Origin: Bacteroidales bacterium
GTDB taxonomy: Bacteria; Bacteroidota; Bacteroidia; Bacteroidales; Marinilabiliaceae
DNA length: 64,000 bases
Assembly: GCA_024401355.1 (NCBI GenBank)
Contig: JAKSLF010000014.1
Span: forward strand, 1 to 64,000
Reading direction: 5' to 3'
Shown: piece after piece, positions 62,999 through 64,000 of the stretch
Numbering within the stretch: the first letter of the stretch is position 1
Layout of the letters: every line of letters begins with the position of its first letter
The notes under the pieces: model-generated
Told to the model about the DNA's origin: nothing
The model's input: only the letters and a program-made list of their open reading frames with translations
Database searches by the model: none
Translations under genes and position numbers: made by a program

Positions 62999-63029
62999 CC
63001 GAACCTCATCCTCATCAGCTGAGGTTCGG
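62999..63029 (-). other. Intercistronic stem-loop after susD
   Basis: A perfect 10-bp stem (ccgaacctca 62999-63008 with tgaggttcgg 63020-63029) lies between the SusD stop (63042) and the glycan-binding protein start (62980). No T-run follows, so mRNA processing or 3'-end protection is more likely than termination. Confidence 0.75.
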
Positions 63030-63041
63030 AAGTGGTGTTTA

Positions 63042-64000
63042 CTAATAGTTGTTCTGTACGAGTGAAGGATCCTTGTCGAGTTCGCTCTGTCCGAGTGGAA
63101 TGTGCTTCTTGCTGTCAGTCCATGTGTTAGTACGATACTCGTTAGGTACAAGAGTATTCTTGGCGTTGACGCTAGACTCAGGGACGTCGACGAGTCGAAC
63201 AAGGTCGAAATAGCGCTTACCTTCACCGACAAACTCGTAGTGGCGTTCCTTGATGATATTGTCAAGAGTAGCGTCGACAGCTTCGAGTCCGGCACGCTTA
63301 CGCACCTGGTAGAGGAGAGCCTTAGCATCGCCGGAACCAGCTCCGCGTGCGATAAGTTCGGCAGCGTTGAGGAGAGTCTCGGCATAGCGATAGACGCGGA
63401 GGTTATTGTTATAATTCAAGTTGCCGGAAGTAGGGCAGTCCTTGAAATTCTCAGTCTTAGGACGATACTTGTTGAGCCAGATATGGGTATCCTGGTAACG
63501 AGGGTTGTAATCGACAATTACAGGGTTACCATTTTTGTCGACCCCATTCTGGTAAGGCATGTATCGGAGGTCCCAGCAAGTAGCTTCGCGGCGCACGTCG
63601 CCTTCAGCAAACATGTCGTAAGTCTGGACACGCATAGGGAGGAATCCCCATCCGTCGGCACCTGAATCCCATGGGTCGGGATGAAGTTCTGTACCACCAG
63701 GGAAGCCGTTAGGCGAGATGAGAGTAGGGAGCACAGTACCGCCGCAATTCTTTGCAGCGTCGCCCCAGTCGCGCTGAGCGTTATCGTCGTTGTAGTTAAT
63801 CTCGAAGATAGACTCAGAGCACCATTCACCATCCTCTTCCCAGAGGTTTGCGTAGTCAGGGTTGAGTGAATACTCGCCGCTATTGATGATTTCGTTCATG
63901 TAGTTGAGAGCAGTAGCGAATCGGTCCTTATCGTTCTGGTACATAACCATTTCGGCATAGAGCATGTAGGCCATAGCCTGTGAAACGCGTCCGCAGTCGC
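63042..64000 (-). CDS. SusD/RagB family nutrient-binding lipoprotein, C-terminal part
   Basis: The frame is open to the right edge (codons before the first in-window Met read DCGRVSQA), so the N-terminus with its signal peptide is outside. The visible 318 residues show SusD features: GRVSQAMAYMLYAEM helix (TPR-type), VYRYAETLLNAAELIARG, VRKRAGLEAVD and IIKERHYEFVGEGKRYFDLVRL. SusD forms a lid on SusC and binds the glycan. A susC gene is expected immediately beyond the window. Confidence 0.95.
   Translation of the reverse strand, partial: DCGRVSQAMAYMLYAEMVMYQNDKDRFATALNYMNEIINSGEYSLNPDYANLWEEDGEWCSESIFEINYNDDNAQRDWGDAAKNCGGTVLPTLISPNGFPGGTELHPDPWDSGADGWGFLPMRVQTYDMFAEGDVRREATCWDLRYMPYQNGVDKNGNPVIVDYNPRYQDTHIWLNKYRPKTENFKDCPTSGNLNYNNNLRVYRYAETLLNAAELIARGAGSGDAKALLYQVRKRAGLEAVDATLDNIIKERHYEFVGEGKRYFDLVRLVDVPESSVNAKNTLVPNEYRTNTWTDSKKHIPLGQSELDKDPSLVQNNY

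Overview
The window looks like chromosome of a gut- or oral-type Bacteroidota (order Bacteroidales, plausibly Prevotella-like; genus is inference). The reasons are a SusD/SusC-type glycan locus, TonB receptors with an N-terminal STN domain, DUF4249/DUF4974 partners, BspA-type leucine-rich repeats, a type IX secretion (T9SS) C-terminal tail, and promoters of the Bacteroides form TTTG-N19/20-TAnnTTTG. I see no rRNA, tRNA, CRISPR array, insertion sequence or integrase.

Region by region. 1-1000: the 3' end of a replication-type hypothetical gene with a 12-bp repeat tract, overlapped by a second hypothetical gene. 981-5976 (minus): ECF sigma factor, STN-containing TonB receptor, DUF4249 lipoprotein and a short DUF4974 anti-sigma-like protein, a probable surface-signalling operon. 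6035-19376 (minus): mostly conserved genes (yebC, a DUF3109 protein, a zinc-ribbon coiled coil, nif3-like, merR-like, a ribbon-helix-helix protein, rsmG, a sigma factor, a glycosyltransferase, a DUF4924 protein, an S4-domain protein, pth, ddl), with a GH5 glycanase and a large metallopeptidase/beta-propeller/barrel protein at the tail of the operon. 19466-39700 (minus): the outstanding region, two tandem cassettes, each a giant T9SS cargo protein (3327 and 2575 aa) followed 28 bp later by a 313-aa outer-membrane barrel. The barrels and the last ~165 residues of the giants are almost identical at the DNA level while the rest has diverged.

39781-47567: CAP-domain lipoprotein and small hypotheticals (minus and plus), a LemA/TPM/TPM operon (plus), GNAT and acyltransferase (minus), an iron alcohol dehydrogenase and a Gfo/Idh/MocA oxidoreductase (plus). 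47664-51134: CE1-type esterase (minus) and TrpB2 (plus) diverging from two consensus promoters. 51265-53387 (minus): ECF sigma, small membrane protein and lipoprotein operon. 53545-57326 (minus): SUMF1-domain lipoprotein and TonB receptor, preceded by six 11-bp iterons. 57608-64000 (minus): a beta-glucan type polysaccharide utilisation locus in the order SusD (partial), surface glycan-binding protein with two duplicated modules, BACON-GH16, GH3. SusC should lie just beyond the right edge.

The best candidate for an undescribed system is the twin cassette: giant modular T9SS surface protein plus a dedicated barrel, kept alike at the export/anchor end and free to vary in the repeat array, with 1.5-kb direct repeats that could delete or re-amplify a whole cassette.
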